A DNA stretch of 64,000 nucleotides from Macrosoma leucophasiata (taxonomy: Eukaryota; Arthropoda; Insecta; Lepidoptera; Hedylidae), in the NCBI GenBank assembly GCA_036365455.1, contig JAWQUS010000020.1, positions 1,523,001 to 1,587,000 on the forward strand. The letters run 5' to 3'. The notes below the pieces were generated by a model. The model saw only the letters and a program-made list of their open reading frames with translations. It searched no databases and was not told where the DNA came from. Every line of letters begins with the position of its first letter. Positions within the stretch are counted from its first letter, which is position 1. The position numbers and the translations under genes are program-made. Positions 31,159 through 41,829 of this stretch are shown one piece after another.

Positions 31159-31514
31159 TGGATATAAATCTCAAAAGAATGAACGTGTTGGAACCATGTC
31201 ACCGTACAAGCATTATAAAAAGCGGTAATTTCTATTATAACATTTTATTTAAAAAGTACAAAATAAAAGGCCAGACTTGCCTAAAAGATAAGGATTATTC
31301 GTGCACACAAAATTAGAGGCAAACTATGTTTCTTAATTTTGTTCTATGAATTGCCTGATAATTTTTTAAACATTTTTTTTACCAATATTTCTGATGACAT
31401 CAATAAATTCACCACCTGCTGAATTAGATAAAGCGTAACTGAATTGTGTATGTCTTTCATCTAAGCATAAATGTACGTATTTACCTCTGCCTTACCCTGC
31501 GAAAAACACTTACA
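31159..31514. other. No recognised gene
   Basis: AT-rich. A weak SINE-1-like tail may be present at 31460-31500. Confidence 0.3.
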
Positions 31515-31800
31515 TTTTTTTTAATGTATTGTAAGTGGTAAACAAGCTTGCAGTTCGCATTGATGTTAAGTGATGACTGCAGCCTATAGACACTCACACG
31601 AAGACCAAGGTCAAAAGCAAATGCGCTACCACTCTCTGAGGCCTAAGGTGTTATGCCTCTGTGCCGCAAATTACAGGACCCTACATTATCAACTGACCGG
31701 AACACGATAGTGCTGACCACTGCCATTTAGCGGCAAGTATATTAGGTAATGCGGTGGTGCCTACGCTCGCGAGCTCCGTCACTACAGCTCTACCACCAGT
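31515..31800 (-). repeat. R280 copy, full length
   Basis: Poly-T at 31515 through CGAGCTCCGTCACTACAGCTC and CTACCACCAGT. Confidence 0.9.
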
Positions 31801-32622
31801 GAACAACCTACATGTAAATATACTCTGTATACTTAATAACATAACGTTAGTGAAATAAAAATTTATCTACGCCCTATACACACAAAATTACACAATAAGA
31901 ACCGAGAACATTCTATAATATTTACAAAGAAATAATTTAATGTAGTCAACCCTTTTTATCTTCATCTTGGGATCCCATTACAGCAAAAGTAAAGACCTAA
32001 GAGCCACCACGAAACCTCAAAGTAAAACCTTTTTACCTAAATCCCTTGTTTTATCAGATTTGTTGAAAGATAATATTCCTAGATGGCAAAACTATTTTAT
32101 TTAATTACGTTCATTAATGTTTTGGATATCATAGCTGATCTAAATTTAAAAATTAATGAGAATCTAGCTTCATAAAATTTTACAACTTTTTGAATAAATT
32201 TAAATGGACCTCTAAGATCTAGTTGCTTTATTGTAATTAGCGTTTTTAATATACCGTACCTCAAAATGAAAAACTGAAGCCTGATATAATTTACTCGTAC
32301 GTCTGCATGTCTGTCTGTCCATATTTCATATACATTTGCTCCGAAAGTCTTGGGTCGATTGTGCTGCAATTTGGTTAGGTAAGGTTTTGGTCTGGCTAGG
32401 TAAGTAGGTATATCAGTGACCAAATATGAACGTGTAATGTAACTATATTATTTTTGAGTCCACTTTTAAGAAAAGAATTTAAAAAAATAAAAAAAATATT
32501 TGCAAGTTTCATTGTGTGATTTAATAAATAAGAATCACAGGGTGATCATGCCCATCACACGTTACACACATTATTTCATGTTTACCTGTTACTGCCGCCT
32601 ATTTAAATGGTTTGACTACCTT
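31801..32622. other. No recognised gene
   Basis: A 108-codon minus-strand frame (32423-32097) lacks any recognisable domain and spans text that looks like decayed repeat (GTACGTCTGCATGTCTGTCT). Treated as chance. Confidence 0.35.
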
Positions 32623-32687
32623 CACTGGTGTCAGAGCTCCAGTGACGGAGCTCGCGGGTGTAGGCACCAGCGCATTACTTAATTTAC
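32623..32687 (+). repeat. R280 copy, 5' hairpin end
   Basis: ACTGGTGTCAGAGCTCC, loop, GGAGCTCGCGGGTG; joined directly to a MITE M half. Confidence 0.8.
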
Positions 32688-32857
32688 GAAACTCACACCT
32701 TGACTTTGACAAAATACATAAACAATTTCACGCACGCATTCAAATATCTGGGGGACAGGCATAGGACCATTTGGTCTGGTACTTTGACAGAGAGGCAAGC
32801 CTGAATTGGGCTACTCCCTTCCGGTCCGCCGCGGCCAGTGGCCCGTGTTGTTCTATG
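32688..32857 (-). mobile_element. MITE family M, half copy
   Basis: Right-hand end GGTCCGCCGCGGCCAGTGG, then CCCGTGTTGTTCTATG, with inner phrase TGGTCTGGTACTTTGACAG. It keeps the complete ~50-bp TIR on one side; the other half is lost at the R280 junction. Confidence 0.75.
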
Positions 32858-32869
32858 GCTCGCCACTAA

Positions 32870-32980
32870 TAACATGGGGTGAGGTAACCTAGGAATCATG
32901 AGAGTTTGTAATATATGCTTCAATGCATACATTTACCGGTAGGTACCCCATTGGATAGAAACAGGCATGAAGTTAAACAT
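32870..32980 (+). mobile_element. SINE family 1, decayed body
   Basis: TATGCTTCAATGCATACATT, then TACCGGTAGGTACCCC and GGCATGAAGTTAAAC. Weak. Confidence 0.35.
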
Positions 32981-33015
32981 CTAAGCATGCATCCATCACA
33001 ATATAATTCAAGTTT

Positions 33016-33300
33016 CTTTTTTTTTTTTATATTACGGAAGTGGCAAACAAGCATTCAGATCACATTGATGTTAAGTGATGACTGCAGCCTATAGACACCC
33101 ACACAAAGACCGAGGTCAAAATGCAGATGCGTTACCACTCCTGAGGCCTTAGGTGTTATGCCTCTGTGCCAGAAATTACAGGGCCGTACCACCTGACCGG
33201 AACACGATAGTGCTGAACACTACCATTTAGCGGCAAGTATATTAGGTAATGCGGTGGTGCCTACGCCCGCGAGCTTCGTCACTAGAGCTCTACCACCAGT
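33016..33300 (-). repeat. R280 copy, full length
   Basis: Poly-T at 33016 through GAGCTTCGTCACTAGAGCTC and CTACCACCAGT. TTTCTTTT-like text on both sides may be a target duplication. Confidence 0.88.
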
Positions 33301-33883
33301 GATTTCTTTTCTGTCCTAAAAGTGCATTCAATACGTTCATACCCTATAAATTACAAGAGTATGACAATGCAGCTATTCATATTAGACTGATAATAATTCT
33401 CGCCAAATATTCTCGTCTGAAGGTCGGAGGCCAAAGGTCTAGTGATAAATTTTAACGTCTTTTATTGAAATATCCCATATTATACAATGGAACTTGGCAT
33501 ACCCAGCATCACGTGTATAACCGTATGCATAGTGTAGTGTATTCCACAAAAGCGTTCTTCATTACACACACGCGCATAATATTAGTGTGCGTCTCGAGCG
33601 CGGTCACTATTGGTCGAGCACGTCTGTGAATATCACAACTACATGCAAAGTTTGTCGTTATGAGTTAAAACATCTTTACTTGGCTGGCGCAAGTTTGCAG
33701 CTTGAACTTAATTGAAATATAATAAATTTATTAGAGTTGAAATTGAGGGTGGAGATTTTAGGTTTATTTGAACAGTTTCGTGTATTTGTGAATGTTAAAT
33801 TTTGAATCGAACAAAAACAAACAACAGAAACGATTAATAATAAAACAATGTTATTTAGATTTGTCTGAGTCAGTTTAATATGT
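33301..33883. other. No recognised gene
   Basis: Mixed AT-rich sequence with a short CpG-containing patch (GCGTCTCGAGCGCGG) near 33590. No supported feature. Confidence 0.3.
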
Positions 33884-33970
33884 TTTCTTTTGTAATGGAA
33901 GTGGAAAACAAGCATACAGTTCACATTGATGTGAAGACGCCAGCTGCGTGACTAGAGCTCTACCACCAGT
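33884..33970 (-). repeat. R280 copy with large internal deletion
   Basis: Tail and 3' part (GGAAAACAAGCATACAG, CACATTGATGTGAAG) joined directly to the hairpin end (CTAGAGCTCTACCACCAGT). Confidence 0.8.
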
Positions 33971-34240
33971 AAAATCACGGAGCTCACGGGCGTAGGTACC
34001 ACCGCATTACCTTATATACTTGCCGCTAAATGGTAGTGTTCAGCATTATCGTGTTCCGGTCAGGTGGTAATGTACGGTGTAATTTCCGGCGCAGAGGCAT
34101 AACACCTTAGGCCTCAGGAGTGGTAACGCATCTGCATTTTGACCTTGGTCTTTTTGTGGGTGACTATAGGCTACAGTCATCACTTAACATCAATGTGAAC
34201 TGCATGCTTGTTTGCCACTTCCATAACATTAAAAAAAAAT
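33971..34240 (+). repeat. R280 copy, head-to-head with the previous copy
   Basis: TCACGGAGCTCACGGGCG through TTCCATAACATTAAAAAAAA. It lacks the first half of its hairpin, so the two copies meet at their hairpin ends. Confidence 0.85.
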
Positions 34241-34618
34241 ACCGGGCCGTACTTTAATAATAATGTACTCCAGACCGAATTTCGGCCACGGCGACCAATC
34301 TCAACGGAGACTAGCCCACTGCGCAGGAGATATATTATTATAGTCCACAAGTGTATGCGCAAACACAGATGACTGTCTATTTCCTTACACTCACAGCCCG
34401 GTGGGACGGCAATCCGAAACGACCGGAAAAAGATCGGACGCAGAACTAACGGCTTTACGTGCTCTCCGAGGCACGACCAGACTCCGCGCTACTACCTACT
34501 GGGAATTCTCTCATAGATCCCAAAAAACCCAACAACAAATTCTCTCAACCTGGAGATTGAACCCAGGACCTCAGGCTTCATCATCGCAATTACGACCACT
34601 GAGCCAATGAAGGCCGTA
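34241..34618 (-). mobile_element. SINE family 3, near full length
   Basis: On the minus strand: GGCCTTCATTGGCTCAGTGG (A-box) and GGTCCTGGGTTCAATCTCC (B-box); then GATCTATGAGAGAATTCCC, CGTTTCGGATTGCCGTCC and GTCTCCGTTGAGATTGG; 3' end near ACATTATTATTAAAGTACGG. The pattern is a tRNA-derived SINE known in Lepidoptera from memory. Confidence 0.85.
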
Positions 34619-35697
34619 CATTGATGATGTCCTCCTTGACGTGATCCGTCAACGGCGAAGAACTAGTCTCTAGGTAGCTTATAAACCGACAATGCACAAG
34701 TTTCCTTGTAGACCAATAGACCAATTTGAAATAAATGATTTGAATTTTGATTTTTTTTTAAGGTTGAGGGTGCGAGGGTATATGAACCGCATAACCAAAT
34801 TTAGTTTGAAAAGTCCTGTTGCAAGTTTAACAATGCAACTGGCCAGATCGGTTGTATGTATATTGGTAAGTATTATCTGATCCTTCTTGGCCAGGCGTTT
34901 GGCTCACTAACTGACTGGAACATTAGGTTAAGTTGTAATGCGGTGGTGCCTACGCTAAATTTTTGAACAAACTTGAGATCGAAGCAGACAAAATATCAAT
35001 TTTACTTCCAATAGAAGCCATATTATAGTCAACAGAAATTTTCCAAAATTAAATCAGTTAAAGTATACAGAGGATTATATTTATAACCTCTTGTTAAGTT
35101 TCTTGCAGATTTACGAGTTTGGACTGACGGAAACTTGGGTCCTTATCAGCAAAGCGGGAACCCAGTACGATTTAAGGTCATCATAATTGGTGGAAGTAAA
35201 ACTTCCCAACATTAGATACGAGTTTGCTAACTTCCAAATAAATTGTCATCAGTTGGTGTACAATCTTGATGGTGTCTAAGTACTTACCATCAAGATTGTA
35301 CACCAACTTCTGTTAAATCAATACATTTAATAACTTAAAAATGGAGTGCCTGTATATTAAATATTTTTGTAAAAAACTGATAGGGGAGCGATTAAAAAAG
35401 AGTAACGGAAACCAAATAAATTTTTGGAAACTTTGTCTGTTTGTCTGGTATGTTATAACTTCGAAACTACTCAATGGATTATAACGCGATTTTCACAAGT
35501 GGATAACATATAATTAGGAGCGTTTACAAAACTTTGTTTCTTCAAAATCGGTCAAGGAAAAAGAAGTTATGGTCAATTGAAAATTTACTTCAAGCACTGC
35601 TTCAAAAAATTTAAACAGAGTTGAATGCGGTGCACATAAACGTATTTAATTTAGACTAACAATAGTAACAATAGTATTTAGTTTAGAACATAATAAT
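34619..35697. other. No recognised gene
   Basis: AT-rich. It holds the perfect hairpin at 35252-35307 and a generic repeat phrase (TATAACTTCGAAACTACTCA) near 35453. Confidence 0.35.
35252..35307. repeat. Perfect hairpin, 22-bp arms
   Basis: The arm starting GTTGGTGTACAATCTTGATG is repeated as an exact reverse complement after a 12-base loop. Confidence 0.9.
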
Positions 35698-35775
35698 TTA
35701 GGTCTCAGGGGTGGCAACGCATCTGCTTTTTGCCCTCTGGTTTTGTGCAGATGTCTATAGGCTACAGTTAAGAAG
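35698..35775 (+). repeat. R280 fragment
   Basis: TAGGTCTCAGGGGTGGCAAC through GTCTATAGGCTACAGTTAAG. Confidence 0.7.
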
Positions 35776-36074
35776 TTCCTGCGTAGCATGAACGCCTCCT
35801 CAAAAAGATCTGCTGAGGAAAGAGTGATACGTTGGAAAATGAAATATCCCCAATCTCCACACGTAAACCTACGAGAAAAGCTAGCCTCAGGTCATGATCT
35901 GCAATGGCCGATCTGACTGTCCCAATTCTTGTACTTTGGAGGATTTAAGGACTGCGAACGATAAAGCAATTGCTGTGGCGAAATATAGGCCTAGAAGAAG
36001 AAGACGATACCTATCCCCCCTTATGGGGAGATTAATGTCTAGCAGTGTACGTAATTCCGCAATTGTGATCATGT
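35776..36074. other. No gene; SINE-4-like tail at 36000-36055
   Basis: CCCCTTATGGGGAGATTAAT, then GTCTAGCAGTGTACGTA, resembles the SINE-4 tail. The rest is unassigned. Confidence 0.4.
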
Positions 36075-36655
36075 AAAAAATGTTAAGATTAAATATCGAA
36101 GTGTGAATGAGAGTATCGATAAAATGAAAACAGGCTGCCTCCGAAGGTTCGGGCATACACAAAGAATATCGAATGAGCTAATGACTAAACAGATATACAA
36201 TGTGAATGTAGGCGATTGTAGAGGTCCAGGAAGACCAAAATATGACCAAATAGGACTAAGGGTGGACCAAGAGTCTTAGGAATCGACGTGCATGTATGAA
36301 GGGATTTTTTTTTAAATCTAAATTTATTTGGAGGCTTTTGTCCACTCTCCAGTGGACAAAAGCTATATGTCGATATGTCAGCCCCATCATATCCTAATCT
36401 GCAATATACACCTATTCATTAAGAAAGACACTTATTTATGTAATGATAATGCTTAATAATTATTTTGCTGCATCACTAAACGGTTGTCCTAATAAAACTG
36501 TTATTGCTTCTATTTCGTACTTATTGGTTTTATATGTACAGAAGAGAATGATGAATGTAGAAGAAAGCAGAGAAGGCGTGTCAGGACCGGAATATCTGGC
36601 CCTACGCACTCTACCTTCCTCGTAAGGAACTTGGCGTGCAGGTACATACATTTCG
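36075..36655 (+). mobile_element. RTE-like LINE 3' end (family D), split by an insertion
   Basis: 36075-36302 and 36541-36655 are consecutive parts of the coding end of family D (ATTCGAATGAGC-type text, then GAATGATGAATGTAGAAG). They rejoin at GCATGTATGAAG / AGAATGATGAATG. Heavily mutated. Confidence 0.75.
36303..36540 (-). mobile_element. Retroposed repeat H, copy 2
   Basis: Nested in the family D copy, with a short GAAG-type direct repeat at the edges. Read on the minus strand it ends in a run of A (poly-T at 36305-36313) and contains GATTAGGATATGATGGGGC, shared with 29958-30265. Confidence 0.7.
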
Positions 36656-37474
36656 AACAACGCCCTATATCTTAAGAAATATTAATTAAAATGTTTTAAA
36701 TTTGGTCAAAACAAAAACAATTAATCATTTCTAAACTAAGCGATTCAATCCATCTCAAACAATGTTATCCATAAAATCCGATTGTTAAATTTACTTTGTC
36801 GAACTGATCCTAAACTTAACTGAAACTTGACGAAACCCGTCCGAGTCCAGACTTGTATTGGTTTCTAAACTTTATATGAATAAATTTTAGCCGCAATGTA
36901 TTTTAAATAAAGTTCTACAAACTTCTACTTTTCAGACATACTTGATAAGATCTTCAAAGCAATTATAATATTCGTTTTGTTACTCTTATATAAGTTAAGC
37001 GAAAAGAAAAGCAAAGTCAGAGTAAAAAATCAATGACAAATAAAGAAGGTACAAAATGTATGAAGCATGAATTCGTCTCAATTTTTTGTGTGGAAATAGG
37101 TGCACAATTTTTTATTTTGTTTTATTGCATCTTTAAATAATTGGTATTGCTATATTTGAAATTATAGCCACTCCAAAGTCTTTATTATAAATAATTCACA
37201 CAATGTGACAAAACTTACTTACTTTTATGTGGTGATTTGTAAATGCATATTTTATTAGGTTTTGATGACTAAGAAATCATGAATGTTATTTGGTACAAAG
37301 CTGGTAGGTGTGTCTCACGACTGGTCTAAGTGGATTCCCAGTTCAGGTTCATGTCAAGCATATATTATCTACTTGACGCTGATTTTCATCTGCGACCCTG
37401 TGCTCCACGCATCAAATATTATTTAACTTGCAAATTTCATACGAAGAGCAGATTGTGATGGTCTAACAAGTTGT
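36656..37474. other. No recognised gene
   Basis: AT-rich sequence with no supported feature. TTCATGTCAAGC and TTGACGCTGATTTTCATCTG at about 37350-37400 resemble the end of the 53281-53503 insertion. Confidence 0.35.
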
Positions 37475-37642
37475 GACGACCGCTGGACTCGAAAATTGCC
37501 GGCTAGTTCCCGCGCAAAGTAAAATATTTGTATGACCTACAGGATATTTGTTTCGAGTCTGGTTGATTGTGTACGTGTGTGTATACAATGACGCCTACGA
37601 TACAGGTTATATATAGCAATAGTGTTGGGCTGTGAATGAAAG
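37475..37642 (+). mobile_element. SINE family 2, decayed
   Basis: GACGACCGCTGGACTCG head remnant, AATATTTGTATGACC and GTTTCGAGTCTGGTTG, ending at TTGGGCTGTGAATG. Confidence 0.65.
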
Positions 37643-37669
37643 AATATCTGGTTTCTTATTTATTAGCTT

Positions 37670-37981
37670 CAATGGTCTAAAACGCCGTGGTTTCGGGCAT
37701 ATAGAAAGAATGTCGAATGAGCGAATGACTAAACAGATAATATATACAATGCGAATGTGGATGATTGCTAAGGCCCAGGCAGACCAAGACTGACCTACCA
37801 TGACCAAAAGGTCGAGTTCTGTCTGATGGTGGAGACAAAAGTCTTAGGAATCGGCGTGCGTGTATGAAGAGAATGATGAAAGTACATGAGGCACGGGAGG
37901 TGTGTCAGGACCGGGATATCTGGCGCTCCACACTCTCTGCCTATCCCGTTAGGGACCTGGCGTAAAGATACATACATACAT
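37670..37981 (+). mobile_element. RTE-like LINE 3' end (family D)
   Basis: Encodes a mutated GTTTCGGGCATATAGAAAGA / GGAATCGGCGTGCG region, ends in a CATACATACATA tail. 5'-truncated. Confidence 0.8.
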
Positions 37982-38383
37982 AATGGTCTAAACTCTGTTT
38001 ATTGTACAGGTGGTACGAATTGACAGATTTTATCAAACTGCTGAAGCCTTAAATATTCGATAGAGGATTGAATAACATTGAACATTCAGTAATAAATAAT
38101 TAACGTTGTAACATAATGTATGTATACATTAAATAATTATGATTAAGTTATAATTATTTAATTTTTGTTGTAAGTTGCAGTTATATATATTGTTGAATTT
38201 AGATGATTTTTTTCTTTAAGGTTAAATAAAATAATAGTATTGATGATAAATATATTAACATGGCACTTATGAAACACATGATTTGCTTTGGTTTTTGAAG
38301 ATATTTTTATTACAATTTTAATGTTTTTTTTGTAAATGTAAAAAATTAATCATTTTCATTTACCTTGGTTTATATTAAAAAAA
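37982..38383. other. No recognised gene
   Basis: Very AT-rich, without a supported feature. Confidence 0.35.
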
Positions 38384-38692
38384 AACGTAACTTCACGCCT
38401 GTAATCCCCGAAGGGGTAAGCAGAGGTAAATGCATGCATTCAACCATACATGCGAACACCCACGATTCGCCGGTTACGTTTTGGCCCATGTAACAGGTGG
38501 CGAGCCTGTTGACATCTCCGGGCACATACCAAACTTCGAGGTACTGGGAAATTTGCAGAAAATGGAAAAATCCCAATAGAAGCAGAGATAAAGGACTTAA
38601 CACCTTTATCTCTGATAACCCCCTACCCGAGAATCGAACCCAGGACCTGAGCATAGTAGTAGTGGCCTGCTACCACTAGGCTACCGAGGCAG
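38384..38692 (-). mobile_element. SINE family 1, near full length
   Basis: Plus-strand AACGTAACTTCACGCCTG through CGAGAATCGAACCCAGG to GGCTACCGAGGCAG; poly-A-like run on its left. Confidence 0.88.
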
Positions 38693-38694
38693 TT

Positions 38695-38853
38695 TCACGT
38701 GGTATGTCTCTATGCCGGAAATTACTGGGCCGCACCCGATTACCACCACCGAAACACGATAGGGCTGAACACTACCATTTAGCGGCAAGTATATTAGGTA
38801 ATGCGGTGGTGCCTACGCCCGCGAGCTTTGTCACTGGAGTTCTACCACCAGTA
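38695..38853 (-). repeat. R280 copy, 5' half
   Basis: GGTATGTCTCTATGCCGG through CGAGCTTTGTCACTGGAG and CTACCACCAGT. Part of the left arm of the 38.7-40.9 kb inverted duplication. Confidence 0.85.
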
Positions 38854-39130
38854 AAAAACGTATGTATCTTCACACCAGGTCCTCGGGTAGGCAGAGAGTG
38901 TGGAGCGCCAGATCCCGGTCCTGATATAGGTAGCTCTCGTGCTTCTCCTACATTCATCATTCTCTTCATACATGTACCCATCCTCAGACAACACGTCGAG
39001 TGTTGTCTCAGAGTGGTATTTATTGGTAATGATAGGTCAGTCTTGGCCTTCGTGGGCCTCTACAGCCGTTCTCAGGCTGTATAATTCATCTGCTTTTTGA
39101 CCTTTAATTTCTTTTTTACCTTTAATTTTA
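38699..39130. repeat. Left arm of a ~430-bp inverted duplication
   Basis: The reverse complement of this stretch (partial R280 plus family D end plus ACCTTTAATTTTATCTATA) matches 40482-40911 with few differences. Spacer about 1.35 kb. Confidence 0.88.
38857..39090 (-). mobile_element. RTE-like LINE 3' end (family D), left arm
   Basis: GTATGTATCTTCACACCAGG through CGTTCTCAGGCTGTATAATT on the plus strand. Mirror copy at 40495-40747. Confidence 0.8.
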
Positions 39131-39400
39131 TCTATATACTGGTAACGCGCGATTTGTTTATTTGTTTGTCTTATTACATTTTCTATTAAAATTCGTCAAT
39201 TTTGTAATATACGAATAAGAGACGTATATTAAAAATTTTCATTGGAAATTTATAGAATTTTATTATTTTTATCAACACGTGGAATAATTTTGTATCAAAT
39301 AAACGTAATACACCCATTATTAAACAGACAATAAATTGATTTGATTTTTTTTTAATCGAATTCCGTATTCACCTTATTATTTAAAAAATATATATAAACA

Positions 39401-39620
39401 CTTACCTTAAATCATCCGTCATTCATCACACACACACCACACACACACAAACACAAACGGTTTGACCGACAACCCGGCGCGCGTAACCGGTTTCGTCGAC
39501 GACCGACAATTAGTCGGCATAAGTCGGCGTTCGCCCGACAACTGACGGCCGACATCCACGCGCCTTACCCCAAGTTTTCACGCATGCGCACCCGGACAGG
39601 TGTTTATCCGTGTTAGTTTT
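39401..39620 (-). promoter_or_regulatory. GC-rich island with splice-donor-like end
   Basis: A CpG-rich stretch in an AT-rich surrounding. Six CCGAC/GTCGG pentamers lie between 39465 and 39553, including the dyad CCGACAATTAGTCGG. It also contains GCATGCGC (39582-39589), the core of the NRF1/Ewg site. On the minus strand it ends in AAG|GTAAGTG at 39406/39405, a good splice donor. It could be a non-coding first exon or promoter of a gene to the left, or the leader of a mobile element. 39136-39400 and 39621-39811 show nothing else. Confidence 0.35.
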
Positions 39621-39811
39621 TTCTTTGAGCATGAAACTTTTTTCTATGCATGTGGCAGTTTAATTAAAATTTTCATGAAGGTCATTCTACGGTATGGATA
39701 AGCAAGGATGTTGTCATTAAGACAATGACTGAAAAATTTACTGAACACAACTGCACGCCTGTATTTCTTCGAAGCAGATGCCAGAAGCTATCTAAATATC
39801 AGTATTTTTAG

Positions 39812-40098
39812 GGTTCCGTAGTAAACAAGGAACCCTTATAGTTTCGCCATATCCGTCTGTCTGTCTGTCCGTCCGCGGCTTAACGCACAAAATTATTGGT
39901 ACTAGAGACTTGAAATTTGGCACAAGTATACAACTTAATCACGCCGATGAAGTGGTAGAATAAAATCATGAAAAATAAAATTATTTAGGGTACCTCCCCT
40001 ACTTGTAACGCGCGATTTTTTTTTAATACTTCGTTTTCTATGTAGAGTGTCCTATGTAGAGAGGGATATCCTTGGATAGGTCTTTCAAAAATGTTAGA
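39812..40098 (-). repeat. Repeat family F, copy 2
   Basis: TTTAGGGTTCCGTAGTAAAC through TCTGTCTGTCTGTCCGTCC and AGGGTACCTCCCCTAC, to GGATAGGTCTTTC. Confidence 0.8.
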
Positions 40099-40481
40099 TT
40101 CAGTTAGCTGTTCGTGACTTATTAATCTTTAAAGTTCCAATTTTCGTTAGAGTCAAGCCCCCCCCCCCCCTTTACGAACTAAATGGTGGTTGTTAGAAAT
40201 TCAATCGTTACGGCAAAAGTAGCTACAAATATTACGAAATGAAAAAAATAAATAGGTAAACTATCACACCTAAGTTGGCTTTACAAGTTTGCGAGTAATA
40301 GTCGATCAAATGTAATACTCGATTTATTTGAACTCCCTAAAAAACATATTTTTTTAGGGAGTTCAAAAACTACGGAACCCTATTCTGCGCATGGCCCAAC
40401 ACGCATTTGACCGGTTTTTTATGTTATAATAGTTTGCAAATGAGCAAGCATTTTGTAAGTGCACCCTATAGATTAAATTAA
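40099..40481. other. No gene; C-tract and hairpin
   Basis: A poly-C run at about 40149-40160, a hairpin at 40328-40366 (TTGAACTCCCTAAAAA and its reverse complement) and an end fragment, TACGGAACCCTATTCTGCG, near 40372. Confidence 0.5.
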
Positions 40482-40911
40482 AGGTTAAAAATAAATTAAA
40501 GGTCTAAAAGCAGATGAATTATACAGCCTGAGAACGGCTGTAGAGGCCCACGAAGACCAAGACTGACCTACCATTACCAATAAATACCACCCTGAGACAA
40601 CACTCGACGTGTTGTATGAGGATGGGTACATGTATGAAGAGAATGATGAATGTAGAAGAAGCACGAGAGCTACCTATATCTGGACCGGGATATCTGGCGC
40701 TCCACACTCTCTGTCTATCCGAAGACCTGGCGTGAAGATACATACATTTTTTACTGGTGGTAGAACTCCAGTGACAAGGCTCGCGGGCGTAGGCACCACC
40801 GCATTACCTAATATACTTGCCGCTAAATGGAAGTGTTCAGCCCTATCGTGTTTCGGTGGTGGTAATCGGGTGCGGCCCTGTAATTACCGGCATAGAGACA
40901 TACCACGTTAG
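40482..40911. repeat. Right arm of the ~430-bp inverted duplication
   Basis: AATTAAAGGTTAAAAATAAA through the family D end and the R280 5' half, to GACATACCACGTTAGGC. See the left arm at 38699-39130. Confidence 0.88.
40495..40747 (+). mobile_element. RTE-like LINE 3' end (family D), right arm
   Basis: AAGACCAAGACTGACCTACC, GAGAATGATGAATGTAGAAG and CCTGGCGTGAAGATACATAC. R280 follows immediately. Confidence 0.8.
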
Positions 40912-41037
40912 GCCTCAGAAGTGGCAACGCATCTGCATTTTGACCTCTGGTCATTGTGTCCGTGTCTATAGGCTGCAGTTATCACTTAACATCAATGAGA
41001 ACTGCATGCTTGTTTGCCAATTTTATTACATAAAAAA
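40750..41037 (+). repeat. R280 copy, full length
   Basis: TTTACTGGTGGTAGAACTCC through TTTTATTACATAAAAAA. Its first half belongs to the right arm of the inverted duplication. Confidence 0.9.
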
Positions 41038-41046
41038 TGTGTTTTT

Positions 41047-41205
41047 CGCCTACACTTACAGTACCACACTAGGTATAAACCCGTGTCGTGGGTGCCGTTG
41101 TACACACACAACACTGGCAACCACGTGTGTGTGTGTAATGCGGGGATCGAACCCGATCGACCGATCAAACAGTAGTCTCACACTGCTGGAATAACTGGGT
41201 CGTCA
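41047..41205 (-). mobile_element. SINE family 2, internally shortened
   Basis: GCCTACACTTACAGTACC through CGGGGATCGAACCCGATCG to CTGGAATAACTGGGTCGTC; the middle of the body is missing. Confidence 0.75.
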
Positions 41206-41321
41206 ATTGTATTTGTACCCAAGAAATCTAGTCATAAAATTCATCAATCAAAATCATTGAACGATAACCATACCGTAAACTCTTCGTGAAACACACCCAC
41301 TGAAATATATCAATCGTAAAA

Positions 41322-41520
41322 CGACAGTTTTATTAAACTATACTGCCTTTTCCGCTGTCTGGTGGAGATTTCAATTATACCACTTTATGTGGGTAGTTTG
41401 ATATTCTGTGCGCGCTTGTCCCGTAAAATGCTTTTCGGTTTTATCGTAGCTTCGGGTGCAGGTGGCTGTTGAATGGAAATATTTTATATATTTATTGTTT
41501 TTTGGCATCCAAGTTTTTAA
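41322..41520 (+). repeat. Repeat family W, copy 1 (uninterrupted)
   Basis: CAGTTTTATTAAACTATACT, TGTCTGGTGGAGATTTCAAT and GGCTGTTGAATGGAAAT. It provides the empty site for the insertion at 41853. Confidence 0.8.
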
Positions 41521-41604
41521 ATGTTTGATAATTTTTATGATTTGTAATAAAATTAACGTTTTTTAATTTAATATTTAATAGCATAAAATATGATATAACA
41601 TGCT

Positions 41605-41745
41605 CTGCAGAGGCCCAGAAAGATTAAGACTGACCTACCTTAACCAAATTGTCGAGTTTTGTACGAAGGCACGGTCAAGAGTCTTAAGAATCGGCGTGCA
41701 TGTATGAACAGTATGATGAATGTAGAAGCAGCATGTTAGGTGTCA
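41605..41745 (+). mobile_element. RTE-like LINE end fragment (family D)
   Basis: AGAGGCCCAGAAAGATTAAG, CAAATTGTCGAGTTTTGTAC and GAATCGGCGTGCATGTATGA. Both ends are lost. Confidence 0.7.
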
Positions 41746-41829
41746 ATATACACCTAACGTATTGGTATAAAAATTATGTCATTGCTTGCAACACTCATCC
41801 ATATCACTGATTTTTACAATCGTATGAGA

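Noticed and set aside
32097..32423. 108-codon minus-strand open frame
   Set aside because: No recognised motif, mixed repeat-like sequence underneath, and no neighbouring exon signals.
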